This document shows positions 8,382-14,509 of a stretch of 17,131 nucleotides of DNA, in pieces. Both the position numbers and the translations under genes were made by a program. The first letter of the stretch is position 1; each line of letters opens with the position of its first letter. The notes beneath the pieces were generated by a model. The model did not search any database, had not been told where the DNA came from, and saw only the letters and a list, made by a program, of their open reading frames with translations. This stretch comes from an uncultured Opitutia bacterium (GTDB taxonomy: Bacteria; Verrucomicrobiota; Verrucomicrobiia; Opitutales; Opitutaceae): positions 1-17,131 of the forward strand of contig CALFZM010000368.1 of the NCBI GenBank assembly GCA_937952235.1. Direction: 5' to 3'.

Positions 8382-8507
8382 ATGAAAGTCGTTTCCTCCA
8401 TCAAGTCGGCCAAGAAGCGTCACCCGGCGTGCCAGGTGGTCCGCCGCAAAGGCAAGATTTACGTCATCAACAAGGTCGAGCCGCGTTACAAGGCGCGCCA
8501 AGGCTAA
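8382..8507 (+). CDS. rpmJ: 50S ribosomal protein bL36, zinc-free (C-minus) type
   Basis: The 41-residue product starts MKVVSSIKSAKKRHPACQVV and ends with the family signature RYKARQG. It is part of the large ribosomal subunit, near the peptidyl-transferase side. The zinc-ribbon Cys/His set of the 37-residue C-plus form is missing (only C19 remains), and the length equals that of the 41-residue C-minus form related to E. coli YkgO. The ATG at 8382 is chosen over an in-frame start at 8301 because the family begins with MKV and the earlier start would put the promoter inside the gene. No Shine-Dalgarno motif is present. rpmE follows after 18 bp, so the two form one unit. Confidence 0.95.
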   Translation: MKVVSSIKSAKKRHPACQVVRRKGKIYVINKVEPRYKARQG

Positions 8508-8525
8508 CCTGAATCTTCCACTGCG

Positions 8526-8780
8526 ATGAAAGCTGAAGGACATCCCACGCTGAACAACGTCTGCTTCCTCGACATCGGCACCGGTCGTCGCTTCCTCACG
8601 AAGTCGACGATGAAGTCGGCGCGCAAGGAACAGATCGACGGGCAGGAATTCTTTGTCGTCGTCCGCGACGTCACCATGGACTCGCACCCGGCCTATACGG
8701 GCGAGAAGCGCCTGGTCGATACCGCGGGACGCGTCGAGAAGTTCACCACGAAGTTCAAGCGCGGCGCGGCCAAGAAGTAA
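8526..8780 (+). CDS. rpmE2: 50S ribosomal protein bL31, type B (zinc-free)
   Basis: The 84-residue product matches type B L31, which sits at the central protuberance and contacts the small subunit. Diagnostic segments are HPTLNNVCFLDIGTG, FLTKSTM, DVTMDSHPAYTGEKRLVDT and GRVEKF. The zinc-binding cysteines of type A L31 are absent; the only cysteine is C13. It corresponds to E. coli YkgM. It lies 18 bp behind rpmJ and is followed by a strong intrinsic terminator, so it closes the transcription unit. No Shine-Dalgarno motif precedes the ATG. Confidence 0.95.
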   Translation: MKAEGHPTLNNVCFLDIGTGRRFLTKSTMKSARKEQIDGQEFFVVVRDVTMDSHPAYTGEKRLVDTAGRVEKFTTKFKRGAAKK

Positions 8781-8804
8781 GCCCGCCCTCCACGGCCCTA
8801 TTCG

Positions 8805-8834
8805 AACCCTCCGGATTTCCCGGAGGGTTTTTTT
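8805..8834 (+). terminator. Intrinsic terminator of the rpmJ-rpmE unit
   Basis: Perfect 8-bp arms CCCTCCGG (8807-8814) and CCGGAGGG (8820-8827) enclose an ATTTC loop and are followed by seven T. It lies 25 bp after the rpmE stop. A second small hairpin (ACGCCG 8835-8840 with CGGCGT 8846-8851) follows directly. The T-tract is only on the plus-strand side, so termination should be one-directional. Confidence 0.93.
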
Positions 8835-8970
8835 ACGCCGTTTGCCGGCGTGCGCGAGCTTCACGTCCACGAACTCCGGACCGAAGGCGTCCGTTCCGGG
8901 GGGCGATGCTGGAGTACCCGGATGCGTCTTACACATAGAACCGTATTCCGCGCCAACCGGTAGGAGGGGT

Positions 8971-9044
8971 GCCCACGGAACCCACGGAACACACCGATGA
9001 CGCGGAAGAGATGGGGCTCCGTGTCATCCGTGGGTTCCGTGGGC
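8971..9044. repeat. Long inverted repeat with CCGTGGG/CCCACGG arms
   Basis: Perfect 18-bp arms (8971-8988 and 9027-9044) contain a doubled CCCACGGAA / TTCCGTGGG motif. An inner 11-bp pairing, GATGACGCGGA (8996-9006) with TCCGTGTCATC (9018-9028), has a single G-T mismatch. The whole block could fold as a long hairpin or cruciform. Similar ACGGA-rich palindromes are familiar as intergenic repeats in various bacterial genomes, but I cannot search for copies here. Confidence 0.85.
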
Positions 9045-9101
9045 TCCAGATCGGACCCATGCACTCGGACTTCAAGTCAGCCATGACGACGGCCGTACCG
9101 A

Positions 9102-9179
9102 AACGTGGATCGGCTTGTCCTCAAGCAGCTGTGGACCGGTCCGTCGCACGTCAGCCGCCTGGGGACAGGCGGCTCCACC
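9102..9179 (+). repeat. Composite palindromic repeat element, copy B
   Basis: This block aligns without gaps to the reverse complement of 1051-1128 with 7 mismatches in 78. The 28 bases at the right end are identical. The central GGACCGGTCC is at 9133-9142. The left hairpin has lost two base pairs relative to copy A, while the right hairpin is perfect. The right half also serves as the first unit of the 34-bp tandem array. Confidence 0.87.
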
Positions 9180-9282
9180 TCACGTCAGCCGCCTGGGGAC
9201 CGGTGGCTCCACCTCACGTTAGCCGCCTGGGGGCAGGTGGCTCCACCTCACGTCAGCCGCCTGGGGACAGGTGGCTCCACCT
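9147..9282 (+). repeat. 34-bp tandem repeat array, four head-to-tail units
   Basis: Units are 9147-9180, 9181-9214, 9215-9248 and 9249-9282, all exactly 34 bp with no spacers and only a few substitutions. Each holds the hairpin of the composite element, with arms AGCCGCCTG / CAGGCGGCT in unit 1. Units 2-4 read GGTGGCT in place of GGCGGCT, which keeps pairing as a G-U wobble in RNA. A degraded fifth unit follows. A 34-bp period is not a multiple of three, so a coding role is unlikely. Confidence 0.92.
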
Positions 9283-9298
9283 CAACGGCATGAGTCCT

Positions 9299-9328
9299 TA
9301 GGCTTGGGGAACAAGCGGATCTACCTCG
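9299..9328 (+). repeat. Degenerate fifth unit of the 34-bp repeat
   Basis: The segment CTTGGGGAACAAGCGGATCT with the following ACCTC tracks the unit core CCTGGGGACAGGCGGCTCC-ACCTC with several substitutions and small length change. It lies 16 bp after the fourth unit. Resemblance is by eye only. Confidence 0.5.
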
Positions 9329-9332
9329 TGAA

Positions 9333-9365
9333 CCCCGGACGGCAGCTTGCGCCGTGCATCCGGGG
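9333..9365 (-). terminator. Hairpin downstream of the TonB receptor gene, possible 3' end
   Basis: Outer arms CCCCGGA (9333-9339) and TCCGGGG (9359-9365) enclose an inner CGGC/GCCG pairing. On the minus strand it starts 17 bp after the receptor stop. No U-tract follows, so it may be a factor-dependent terminator or an mRNA-stabilising structure, not a classic intrinsic terminator. Confidence 0.4.
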
Positions 9366-9382
9366 GCGGCGCGGTGCCAGGC

Positions 9383-12300
9383 TCAGAAGGTGAAGTCCAG
9401 CGTCAGCCGGACGCTGCGCGGATCGTACCACTGCAGGTGACCACGCTCGTCGGCATTACCGGCGACGTTGATGACCTCGGTGGTGTTGGCGTCGAGGGCG
9501 TTCAACACGTTCAACTGGGCCTTCATCGTGAAGCGCTCGAACTTCCGGGTGTAGCCGAGGGTGAAGTCGGTATCGAGGCGGTCCTTACCCCAGACGACGA
9601 GCACGTTGCTGTTGGCGTCGAAATACCGGTCGATGATCGGCTTTCCCCGCCAGCGCGCGCTGGCGCCGACGCTCCAGCCCTTGAGTCGCGACTGCTGGTC
9701 GAAGCTGTAATTGGCGACGACATTCACGCTGTCGCGCCGATGACGGCGCGGAGGCATGCCGTCCTGGAACCAGATGTCGGAGCCCCAGTTCGCGAAGTTG
9801 ATGTGGTCCGCGAGTCCGCGCGAGCCGGTCACGGGCGGATTGGGCCCGCGCGAACCGCGGGCGTAGGACGGGTCGATGCCGTTGCCATGCGCCTCGAAGA
9901 ACGTCAGCGGACGACCGAGGTCGGGCACGCTGACCGCGGGCGCGGCGTTGTCGCTGACTCCGGCCGGCAGCACTTCGCCCGGCCCGGCGCGCCAGCCGCT
10001 CACCCAGCGCTCCCATTCCGGGACCAGCTTGGGAAAGAAGATGGATTTGGCATCGGGGCCGTGGTTCGAGGTCTCGACGTTGGTCCGGGAGTAATTGACG
10101 TGCAGGCGCAGGTTGCGCGTGGGATTGGCGGTGATCTCGAACTCGTAGCCGTCGCTGGAAACGTCGACCTTGTCCTGGAAGCCCCGCTGCTCGGGCAGCC
10201 GCAGGAGGTCGCGCGCGACGAACTGCAGCGCCTGCGGCATCGAGCCGTGGAGGAAGTGGCGCTGGCCGATGTCGTTGGTTTCGAAATACCCGATGCTGCC
10301 CTGCACGCGCTTGTCGAAGAGGCGGAAGCGCAGACCCATGTCGCGGCCCTCGCCGACGCGCGGCGGAAAGACGTCGCTGCGCGTGTAGAGATCGACGAGC
10401 ACCTGGCCCGACTGGTTCACGAAACTCTCCGACTCGTTGTAGTAGGCGCGCACCGGGGAGTCGGCCGACCAGCCCAGCGTGAAGCCCTTCGTGCGCGTGT
10501 AGTCCTCCGCGACGTCGTTCCACGGCGAGAGCTGGAAGTTGTTCCACTCGCGCACGCGCCGGTAGACCGGATCGTTCTGCACGACGTCGCGCGTCCCGTT
10601 GAGCGCACTGCGGCTGAGCAATTCGTCCTTTCGGATGCCGTAGACGGTGCTGAGGCGGCCGTCGAAGAAATTGCCGACGTGCACGATCTGCGCGGTGTCC
10701 TGGCGGTTGTTCGAATAGGTGAGCGTGTTCTGGCGGAAGCCGACATCGAGGCCGGCGGCGGCCGCCTGGCTGGCGATCTGGCGCGCGTTGAATCCGGTGA
10801 ACTGGCCCGAATCGCCGTCGGAGATCCACCGGCGGATGAGCAGCAGCCCGTTGGTCGCGACATCGTCGAAATTGAAGCCGCTGTCGAACGAGCGGTTTTC
10901 GCGGCGTGAGACCAGCCCGGCCACCTGGTGCCGGCCGAACCACTTTCCGAAATCGCGCTCGTAGGAAGCGGTGATGCGCTCCTCGTCGACGCGCACGTCG
11001 TTGCGCCGCTCCTGATAATCGAAATCGGCGTAGAACTGCCCGAAGCGCGGATTGGTCGCGCCGTTCACGGTCTGCCGCGGGTCGCGGTAAACCTGGTATC
11101 CGTCGACCTGGTTGTAACGCATGTCGTCCTTCTGCCGGTTGAAGGCGACCTCGATGAACAAGTCCCGGAAAAGGCGCTGCTCCAGCATCACGGTGAAGTT
11201 GCTGACCGTGGAATCGTTCCGGTTGTCAGGCCCGTAGAAGCTGAGGTGGCGCGGGATGATCGACTCGTCGGCCCAGCTGGTGCCCGACGGGCCGGTGGTG
11301 CGGCGCACGCCGGTGGTCGAGAAGAACGTGCCGGCGCTCTGGTCGAACGAACGGCGGTTGGCGGCCATGGTGCCGGTGCCCTCGACGCCGGTGAGGGAGC
11401 CGGAAGCCGGAATGCCGACGCCGTTCCAATTGGACACGGCGTCCATGAAAGGAAACCGGTACGCGAGCACGCGATCGAGATCGAGCTTCTCGAACTCCGC
11501 GCGCAGGGTGGTGCCGAAGCCGCGCGTCTCGAAGACGCGCCAGGTGCCGGCGACGTGCATGCCCTCCTTGTCGTACTGGGCGTGGTTCTTCCAGCCGCCC
11601 TCGTTGTGGCTCAGCAGATTGACCCGGAGCGCGACGTTGCGGCCGAGCGCGCGGTTCACGTCGAGGCTGCCGCGGTAGAGGTCCCATTCCCCGGTGCGAA
11701 GCTGGACCCTGGCGAGGTTGCGATTCAGCATCGCGCGCTTCGTGGTGGAATTGACGACCCCGCCCTGTCCGCCGAGCCCGAAAAGGATGTTGTTCGGGCC
11801 GCGCGAGAAATCGAGGCGCTCCAGGTTGTAGCTGTCGCCGTTGACGGACCAAACGAAATAGTTGCGCGCCGTGGCCGCACTGAGGCCGCGGATATTGACG
11901 GCGTTGTCGGAAAAGATGTTGGCGCGGAAATTCGGCGACTGCTCGGCCTGCTCGGCCGCGTCGACATTGAGCGCGTAGCTGTAGGCCTCGACGAGGTCGT
12001 TGGCCGCGATGTCGTCGAGGAAGTCGCGCGTGAAGACGCTCGTCACGCTCGGCGTGGTGTAGAGCGGCGTGTTGACGCGGCTGCCGGAGAGGGTGTTGGT
12101 CGCGATGTAGCCCTGGTCCTGCGCGGCGTTCACCTCGAAGGGCGAGAGCACCAGGACGTTGTTGCCGCCGGCGCCCTGGGTGTTGGCGGGCGCCGTCTGC
12201 CCGTAGAGCAGCGCGCCGGAGAGCGCGCCGAGGCCAGCCATCGCCTGCCGCAGCAAGGATGCGCGCGCGCGCGGCTTTTCCGGCGGCTCTTCGCGCACCA

Positions 12301-12610
12301 GCGTGACGGCGCCGCCGCGCGGATCGATGACGGCCCGGAGCCCGGTGCCGGCCAGCATGCGTTCGAGCGCGGTGAGCGCCGGCATCGTGCCGCGCACGGC
12401 CCGGGTGCTCACGCCGCGGACGAGATCGTAGGGGAAAAGCGTTTCCTGGCCGGAAATCTGGGAGAAGCGGCGCAGCGAGGTGAAGGCCTCGCCCGCGGGG
12501 AGGTCGTAGTACTTGTCAGTCGCGCCCTGACTGGTTCCGAGGCCGGCGGCGAAGACGGCACCGAGGAGGGTGCGGCGCGAGACGACGCGCGAGGTGAGCA
12601 CAGTTTTCAT
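9383..12610 (-). CDS. TonB-dependent outer-membrane receptor with N-terminal STN signalling domain
   Basis: The product is 1075 residues from the ATG at 12610; the frame is open to 12685 but MKTVLTSRVVSRRTLL is a proper signal-peptide start. A signal peptide (about 1-30, with a twin-arginine SRRTLL) is followed by a secretin/TonB short N-terminal (STN) domain at about 35-105. Next come a basic linker, a second hydrophobic segment MAGLGALSGALLYGQTA (124-140), and LSPFEV (155-160), which opens the plug domain (to about 300). The rest is the beta-barrel, ending in aromatic-rich LTLDFTF, the usual outer-membrane insertion signal. STN receptors both import a ligand using TonB energy and signal to FecR. 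The upstream FecR and ECF sigma genes fit this. The substrate (siderophore, haem, glycan or other) cannot be told from sequence. No SusD-like partner is present. Confidence 0.93.
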   Translation of the reverse strand: MKTVLTSRVVSRRTLLGAVFAAGLGTSQGATDKYYDLPAGEAFTSLRRFSQISGQETLFPYDLVRGVSTRAVRGTMPALTALERMLAGTGLRAVIDPRGGAVTLVREEPPEKPRARASLLRQAMAGLGALSGALLYGQTAPANTQGAGGNNVLVLSPFEVNAAQDQGYIATNTLSGSRVNTPLYTTPSVTSVFTRDFLDDIAANDLVEAYSYALNVDAAEQAEQSPNFRANIFSDNAVNIRGLSAATARNYFVWSVNGDSYNLERLDFSRGPNNILFGLGGQGGVVNSTTKRAMLNRNLARVQLRTGEWDLYRGSLDVNRALGRNVALRVNLLSHNEGGWKNHAQYDKEGMHVAGTWRVFETRGFGTTLRAEFEKLDLDRVLAYRFPFMDAVSNWNGVGIPASGSLTGVEGTGTMAANRRSFDQSAGTFFSTTGVRRTTGPSGTSWADESIIPRHLSFYGPDNRNDSTVSNFTVMLEQRLFRDLFIEVAFNRQKDDMRYNQVDGYQVYRDPRQTVNGATNPRFGQFYADFDYQERRNDVRVDEERITASYERDFGKWFGRHQVAGLVSRRENRSFDSGFNFDDVATNGLLLIRRWISDGDSGQFTGFNARQIASQAAAAGLDVGFRQNTLTYSNNRQDTAQIVHVGNFFDGRLSTVYGIRKDELLSRSALNGTRDVVQNDPVYRRVREWNNFQLSPWNDVAEDYTRTKGFTLGWSADSPVRAYYNESESFVNQSGQVLVDLYTRSDVFPPRVGEGRDMGLRFRLFDKRVQGSIGYFETNDIGQRHFLHGSMPQALQFVARDLLRLPEQRGFQDKVDVSSDGYEFEITANPTRNLRLHVNYSRTNVETSNHGPDAKSIFFPKLVPEWERWVSGWRAGPGEVLPAGVSDNAAPAVSVPDLGRPLTFFEAHGNGIDPSYARGSRGPNPPVTGSRGLADHINFANWGSDIWFQDGMPPRRHRRDSVNVVANYSFDQQSRLKGWSVGASARWRGKPIIDRYFDANSNVLVVWGKDRLDTDFTLGYTRKFERFTMKAQLNVLNALDANTTEVINVAGNADERGHLQWYDPRSVRLTLDFTF

Positions 12611-12717
12611 GCAGGGGTATAGGTGGGTAACAACAAAGACGAGCCAGCGCCTCACCCCTGTAACCAAAGTGTCGGAGACGCTCACGAAAGGACGGATCGC
12701 CCGGGCCGCGCGTGGCG
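12611..12717 (-). promoter_or_regulatory. fecR-receptor spacer with possible -10 element at the receptor start
   Basis: The 107-bp gap is long enough for a separate receptor promoter. On the minus strand a TATACC hexamer (12621-12616) lies 5 nt before the receptor ATG, but no convincing -35 box stands at the right distance. There is no Shine-Dalgarno motif. The gap has no hairpin that would separate the two genes clearly. Whether the receptor is read from its own promoter or from the sigma-fecR transcript is open. Confidence 0.3.
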
Positions 12718-13773
12718 TCAGCGCCTACGCCGCAGGATCGTCTCGTGCTCGCCCCGGCGTGTCGCCTGCACGCTGAACCCAAGTTCGAGCAGGCGGACGA
12801 AGGCCTCGACATTATCGGGCCGGAAATTTCCCCCGATCCGCAGATCGACCAGCCCGGCGTCTCCGATCACCAGCTGGTGCTTGTTGAGCCGGTTGAATTG
12901 CGCGACGGCGCTGGCCAGCGGCGTGTCGCGAAACTCCAGCCGCGGCGTCTGCCAGGAAAGCGCCTGGGCGATCTCGTCGTTCGACACCCGCGTGATCGCG
13001 GGCACAAGCCCTCCGGCTGGGACGGGCGCCAGCGCGTCGACCGAGGCGCGCTCGCCGGCACCGAGCTCGGCGCCGGCCGGAGCGGAGCCCGCGGACCCCG
13101 CCGTTTCCCCGGTGGAATCGGAGGCCGCGGCCGCGGCGAGGCGGACACGGCCGGAGGTGACGAGAACCTCGACGTTGCGATCCTCGCGGCGCACGTTGAA
13201 CGCGGTGCCGACCGCCACGACCGCGACCTGACCGACCCGCACGACGAACGGGCGCAACGCATCCTTCCACACGCTGAAATGCGCCTCGCCGCGCTCCAGC
13301 CGCACGACGCGCTCGTGCGCGGAGTATTCGACCTGGATGCGGCTGCCGTCCTTGAGCTCGACGCGGGAGCCGTCGGGCAGCGCGAGGCGCTCGTTGACCC
13401 GGAGGTAGTTGTCGGCGGACGCGGACGCCGCCTCCGGCCCGGCGGACGACGGCGCGCGCCAGGCGATCGCGGCGGCGAGCGCGAGGCAGGCCGCGGCGAG
13501 CAGGACGCGGCGCCATGGGCGGGGCCGGGCGGGTGCAAGGATGTCTTCGTTGGGTTCCTCGGTGTGGCCCGGCGCCCAGTCATGGAGCTGCATCAGGCGC
13601 TGCAGCGCGGCGGCATGGCGCGCGACCGCGTGGCGGTGAGCCGGATGGGAATGGAGCCAGTGCATGTAGGCATCCTGCTCGTCGGGCGTGAGGCCGCGGT
13701 CGCGGCGGGAGACCCAGAGCGCCGCTTGTTCGTGCACCTCGGGGGGAATGGAGCCGTCGCCGGGCGGTTTCAT
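12718..13773 (-). CDS. FecR-family anti-sigma regulator
   Basis: The 351-residue product has the full FecR layout. A cytoplasmic DUF4880-type helical domain (about 12-60, ALWVSRRDRGLTPDEQDAY) would bind the sigma factor. One transmembrane helix follows at about 88-106. The periplasmic FecR domain (about 120-250) carries RLALPDGSRVEL and VGTAFNVRRE, and a C-terminal STN-like domain (about 270-345) would meet the receptor. A low-complexity Ala/Ser/Gly/Thr insert lies at about 213-240. It starts 4 bp after the sigma stop, so the two are almost certainly translated from one mRNA; AGGAAAGG about 9 nt before the ATG is one of the few Shine-Dalgarno-like sequences in the window. In the FecA-FecR-FecI model this protein relays receptor occupancy to the sigma factor. 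Confidence 0.93.
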   Translation of the reverse strand: MKPPGDGSIPPEVHEQAALWVSRRDRGLTPDEQDAYMHWLHSHPAHRHAVARHAAALQRLMQLHDWAPGHTEEPNEDILAPARPRPWRRVLLAAACLALAAAIAWRAPSSAGPEAASASADNYLRVNERLALPDGSRVELKDGSRIQVEYSAHERVVRLERGEAHFSVWKDALRPFVVRVGQVAVVAVGTAFNVRREDRNVEVLVTSGRVRLAAAAASDSTGETAGSAGSAPAGAELGAGERASVDALAPVPAGGLVPAITRVSNDEIAQALSWQTPRLEFRDTPLASAVAQFNRLNKHQLVIGDAGLVDLRIGGNFRPDNVEAFVRLLELGFSVQATRRGEHETILRRRR

Positions 13774-13777
13774 GCGG

Positions 13778-14302
13778 TCAGGCCTTTCCTCTCGCGAAGA
13801 ACCGGGCGCAGGCCTGCAGGGCCTGCGCCATCTGCTTGTCGACCGAGCTGAGCGAGAGCCCCATCCGCTCGGCGATCTGCTTGTGGGTCAGTCCGTAGAC
13901 GGTGCGCAGCGTGACGATGCGGCGCAGTCGTTCCGGCAGGCTTTGGACGGCTTTGGTCAAGAGCTCGAGCTCCTCTTGTTTCGTGACCGTCGCGAGGACA
14001 TCGGTCGTATCCTGTAAGACGGACGAGTCGTCGAAGTCTGTAAGGGGCGCGAACTGGACCACGTGTTGCCGGCGCACCGTGTCGAGGGCGAGATTGCGGG
14101 CGGTGGTGAACAACAGCGCCTGCGCGCTGCGGATCGCGCCGCCGCCGCGGGCCTTGAGCACCCGGCTCAGCGCCTCCTGCACGATGTTGTCGATGTCGGG
14201 CAGCGTGGGAAAGCGCGCCAGGAGCCAGGCGCGCAGGGCCGGCCGGTGGGGTTCGACTTCGGTCAGATACCAATTCTGGATTTCGGCGCTCGTGGGGTTC
14301 AT
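13778..14302 (-). CDS. ECF-type RNA polymerase sigma factor (FecI-like)
   Basis: The 174-residue product has sigma region 2 at about 15-80 (LPDIDNIVQEALSRVLKA and LLFTTARNLALDTVRRQ) and region 4 at about 112-168. The latter includes LPERLRRIVTLRTVYGLTHK and the helix-turn-helix IAERMGLSLSSVDKQM. Sigma region 3 is absent, as in all ECF factors. Start: the ATG at 14302 (MNPTSAEIQNW); another in-frame ATG at 14320 is possible. The frame is open far upstream only because the antisense of the neighbouring haem protein gene lacks stops. The fecR gene follows after 4 bp and the STN receptor after that, so it most likely belongs to a cell-surface signalling cascade. It should direct transcription of the receptor and perhaps of itself. 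Confidence 0.95.
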   Translation of the reverse strand: MNPTSAEIQNWYLTEVEPHRPALRAWLLARFPTLPDIDNIVQEALSRVLKARGGGAIRSAQALLFTTARNLALDTVRRQHVVQFAPLTDFDDSSVLQDTTDVLATVTKQEELELLTKAVQSLPERLRRIVTLRTVYGLTHKQIAERMGLSLSSVDKQMAQALQACARFFARGKA

Positions 14303-14354
14303 CGCGCGGGAGCGACACATTCGCGGCCGGGTGCCGCGCCGCCAGCCGAAATCC

Positions 14355-14375
14355 GCGGAAAGGGACGATTTCCGC
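14355..14375. promoter_or_regulatory. 7-7-7 inverted repeat, operator-like
   Basis: GCGGAAA (14355-14361) and TTTCCGC (14369-14375) form perfect 7-bp arms around a 7-bp spacer GGGACGA. The 21-bp size and position, 53 bp upstream of the sigma ATG, suit a dimeric regulator site. It could instead be chance in GC-rich DNA or part of a promoter. Confidence 0.4.
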
Positions 14376-14444
14376 CAGCGTAGCGAATTCCCGTGCAGAC
14401 TTCGGGCGCTGGTTCGTCTTAGGAGTGTCACCTGTCCCTTCCGC

Positions 14445-14478
14445 GCCGGCCCGCAGGCACCCGCCCTTTCGGGCCGGC
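14445..14478. other. 9-bp dyad in the 5' leader of the haem protein gene
   Basis: Perfect arms GCCGGCCCG (14445-14453) and CGGGCCGGC (14470-14478) enclose a 16-bp loop and end 31 bp before the ATG at 14510. In an mRNA starting upstream it would form a very stable hairpin. It could be an operator or a structure that limits translation. Confidence 0.4.
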
Positions 14479-14509
14479 GGCCGAACCGGCGGGAGACTCC
14501 CGGCCGAAC

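Larger units (their letters stand above)
8835..9382. other. Gene-free interval carrying repeats
   Basis: No credible gene is present between the rpmE terminator and the convergent TonB receptor gene. From left to right it holds about 120 bp with nothing recognisable apart from the small hairpin, a long inverted repeat (8971-9044), the composite palindromic element (9102-9179), a 34-bp tandem array (9147-9282) with a degraded extra unit (9299-9328), and a hairpin just beyond the receptor stop (9333-9365). Short reading frames here run through the repeats and change frame from unit to unit. Confidence 0.8.
14303..14509. promoter_or_regulatory. Divergent regulatory region between sigma gene and haem protein gene
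   Basis: This 207-bp gap separates two divergent genes and must hold both promoters. It contains two perfect dyads, annotated separately (14355-14375 and 14445-14478). On the minus strand GGAAAT (within 14373-14368) resembles the -35 box described for FecI-type promoters, but I see no secure -10 partner. A GGGAG 14 nt before the plus-strand ATG is distant for a ribosome binding site. Confidence 0.5.

Noticed and set aside
8130..8936. Minus-strand frame across rpmJ-rpmE and the terminator
   Set aside because: It runs antisense through two certain ribosomal protein genes and their terminator hairpin.
9147..9282. CRISPR array
   Set aside because: The 34-bp units are directly contiguous with no spacers, have internal palindromes of the REP type, and no cas gene is near.
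9105..9293. Short plus-strand frame through the 34-bp repeats
   Set aside because: The period is not a multiple of three, so the peptide is read in a different frame in each unit. No start signal and no family resemblance.
9347..12622. Long plus-strand frames (520 and 564 codons) antisense to the TonB receptor
   Set aside because: The composition is that of antisense frames (Val/Ala/Arg/Asp/Glu/His-rich, no domain), while the minus strand encodes a full receptor with signal, STN, plug and barrel end.
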